From: Ottelia alismoides
Taxonomy: Eukaryota; Streptophyta; Magnoliopsida; Alismatales; Hydrocharitaceae
Assembly (NCBI GenBank): GCA_037367405.1
Contig: JAZKJV010006048.1
Coordinates: 1-64,000 of the forward strand
DNA: 64,000 nucleotides
Direction: 5' to 3'
Shown here: positions 61,560 to 64,000 of the stretch, one piece after another
Layout of the letters: each line of letters opens with the position of its first letter
Position numbering within the stretch: the first letter of the stretch is position 1
Program-made: the position numbers and the translations under genes
The notes under the pieces: generated by a model
What the model saw: the letters and a program-made list of their open reading frames with translations, nothing else
Databases searched by the model: none
What the model was told of the DNA's origin: nothing

Positions 61560-64000
61560 GTTCTGAGATAATATACGACTTTTGGTGTAAAATGAAGGAT
61601 AGGGTTTTACACATCACAGAAACATAGAGATCTCATTTTTTTTGCAATCTAGGTCTACTAGTCATACAAGTTCTAAGGGACAATGGAAATTAAAAATATT
61701 TCTGATGAAACTACATGTCATGGTAATGATTCTCACGACGTGTCATCTAGATCACATTCAAGTATTAGAGTTACCTATTGTAACATGATTGTGATCCACA
61801 AATCTCTAAACAAAGAGACTTCATGTTTCAAGTTCGATCCGACTGAGTTTGCAATTGTGAGCATGTTGATGAAACATGTGCTTCTTGCAATCTAAGTTGA
61901 TAATCCGAGCATGGAATCTCCTGATTCATCTTACAAAATCTATAGTCTTCCTTAAGAGCACGGAGCACCGAGGAAGATGGAGATCCACGAGAAGTTGATT
62001 CGACAACACAACGATAACACGATGGCAACAAAGTTCTCTCAACAAACACTAGAGTGGATGACCACTAGGGTTTAAGAGAGACAGAGAGAGAGAAAGAGTT
62101 TGGGCTTGTACGATAAGAGAATTTTGTTGCTTCAACTTGTGTATCTTAAGAAAAGATAAGGGTTGTCCCTTCTCATATATAAAAAGATGGTTAGGATGCA
62201 CTCTAATTATAATCAATTGTTTCGAATTTGTTTATACAATTTGCAACAATAGATAATTAGTTTATAATAAGTAAATAAGTTGAAGATATTAATGAAAAAA
62301 ATTCATTTTCAATTAAATAAATTTAACGTGGGACAAATAGGAAGGACAAGAGCATGCTTCCCATTATTGGGTGGATAGTCACCATGGAATCAATTCCATG
62401 GCCATCCACTCCTAATGGGATTGGAGAGACTCTCTCTCTCATTTCTATATTTATGAGATGTCAATCTCAAACATATTTTCCACATGTTGCAACAACTTTT
62501 ATTGTTTGAATTTTTAAAAATATAATTCCAAACTATTTTGTGAAATTCCAGCATGCAAATGATAATTATGAATTATATTTATTTATTCAATATCAAATGT
62601 AAATAATATTACATTTAGTTGTATAATATGAATTCAATTCACATTAACTTATAAATCATAAATCATGTTTACAATTCAATCTCTCTATAATATTATGAAT
62701 CAAATACACAATATTTATGATTATTATGGATAGTGTTATTCACATTAATCACATCTACGATAATTAAATCCAATTTAACTATCTTAGATACCTCTATACA
62801 TATACCAATTAATGTAAATCATATCCATATTATTAACGATAATTAATCCATATTTAATCATCAATTTTCCAATGATCAGATATTGTCAATAATAGAATTA
62901 TTCTAGAACACTTTCATGAACAATGTGCTTTCTCCACTGACACTTGAAGTTAAGGACATGGCAAATGTATATTCCATGTATAGTGACCTGGATATTGAGA
63001 TCTAATCTCGTATCTAAATATAAAAGATCGCTTAGAGATGTATGGTCAAGTAAGACATAATATCTAATCTTCTCATTGCATCTGAATCATATTCAGATCA
63101 AACTTCCAACATTTGAACTAAGATTGGATAATTAATCTACTAAGTGGAGTCACTAAAATCTAAACATGTTTCATCTCTCCATCATAATGGAAGTGTCATT
63201 GTTATACAATCAACTAAGGTCACATCACCCTCGAGTATTCCTAACACCTTATATCAATTATATTGGAAGACATGGCTTAATCACAATGTTTTGATCACAT
63301 TTGAATTGTCTTTTATAGGGTTTTATCATCAAGTTCTCATTTGATGATTGGGGGTTGGTGTCAATCATATGCTTTCCAAAATCATATATCATATTTGCAA
63401 TCCTATCATGATTCCAAAGCAAGATAATCGTTGATGGAATTTGGTTGGTTCCAATATCGCATGAGTGAGCTCACATCTTCCTATTCAGTAGTAAACCCGT
63501 ATGATCCCTTTGAGAGACCATATTACTCATATTCCTTCGTATGTACACTAACTGATGGGTGTATAGACCATGATTTGGTCATCATTCTAATGGTTTGCCT
63601 AATATACATACATAGACCTGTAGTAACACATTGTCTTCGATCAGAGGATGCATGCATCTATCATGATAGCATACAATATAGGTGTTGGTTATCTCGATCT
63701 CATTGGCTTGAATATTTGACTTAACTTATCCAACACCTCTAAATTTTTATTCCGATGTAGAGTACCTGCATCAAGAGGTCGATCATATATCAACCTTTGG
63801 AATAAGAATTGTGATCTCCTTCTCAAGTTGGAGATCTTTTCTCGACAATCATTTGACAGTACTATTCAGCCATCAATTAACTCTTTAGATATCATGCATG
63901 CACCATTCTCTATGATTCATCCATTGAATACAAAATTTCTTGATTTTCAAGATAACGATTGTACGTAATTCTAATTGGATGAAGGGACCTTGTAAGTGCA
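61560..64000 (-). repeat. Solo-like copia-family LTR, right copy, cut by window end
   Basis: Matches 14355-16770 along its length (offset about 47.2 kb). The short frames on either strand follow the LTR sequence and are not genes. The end of the LTR and of the duplication lies beyond the window. Confidence 0.55.

Noticed and set aside
738..64000. The two 16-kb blocks as LTRs of one giant element
   Set aside because: Both blocks contain a primer-binding site followed by gag, and both contain the same nested copia insertion. LTRs of one element would have internal sequence on only one side each and no shared nested element unless duplicated.

Overview
The window looks like gene-poor nuclear DNA of a land plant, probably a large flowering-plant genome. 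It is AT-rich and built almost entirely from long-terminal-repeat (LTR) retrotransposons nested inside one another. I see no intact host gene, rRNA, tRNA gene or CRISPR array. Every recognisable coding stretch belongs to a retrotransposon, and all of them are broken by stops or frameshifts. All homology calls come from reading the sequence by eye; no search was run.

Left block (about 738-17450). An old minus-strand Ty3/gypsy element (gag about 807-1514, primer-binding site 1515-1529) has a long LTR running from 1530 to about 17450. That LTR is split by a complete minus-strand Ty1/copia element (2990-13984, LTRs of 2.6 and 3.0 kb) and by a related LTR without a visible partner (about 14355-16904). 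Positions 1-737 hold the leader of another copia copy in the opposite orientation, plus junction debris.

Middle (17451-48627). Unrecognised AT-rich DNA contains a possible LINE tail and a MITE-like element. It is followed by two decayed Athila-like Ty3/gypsy polyproteins lying head to head: 23.7-25.3 kb on the minus strand and 25.3-31.3 kb on the plus strand. Their AT-rich 3' tails end in the same terminal sequence in inverted orientation (22622-22830 and 48437-48627). A younger plus-strand chromovirus (34485-45021, LTRs of about 2.77 kb, 5-bp target duplication CACGT) is inserted in the plus-strand tail.

Right block (48558-64000). This is a second, direct-orientation copy of the left block, offset by about 47.2-47.8 kb. 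It contains the same gypsy gag and LTR, the same copia insertion at the same target site (CCCAT), and the same LTR-like copy, cut by the window end. Because the insertion site is shared, this is a duplication of one nested structure rather than two independent insertions.

The observation most worth following up is a pair of hairpins upstream of the copia gag region. They are conserved between the two duplicated copies, and each carries one compensatory base-pair change. This suggests a structured RNA element such as a dimerisation or packaging signal. That function is inference.
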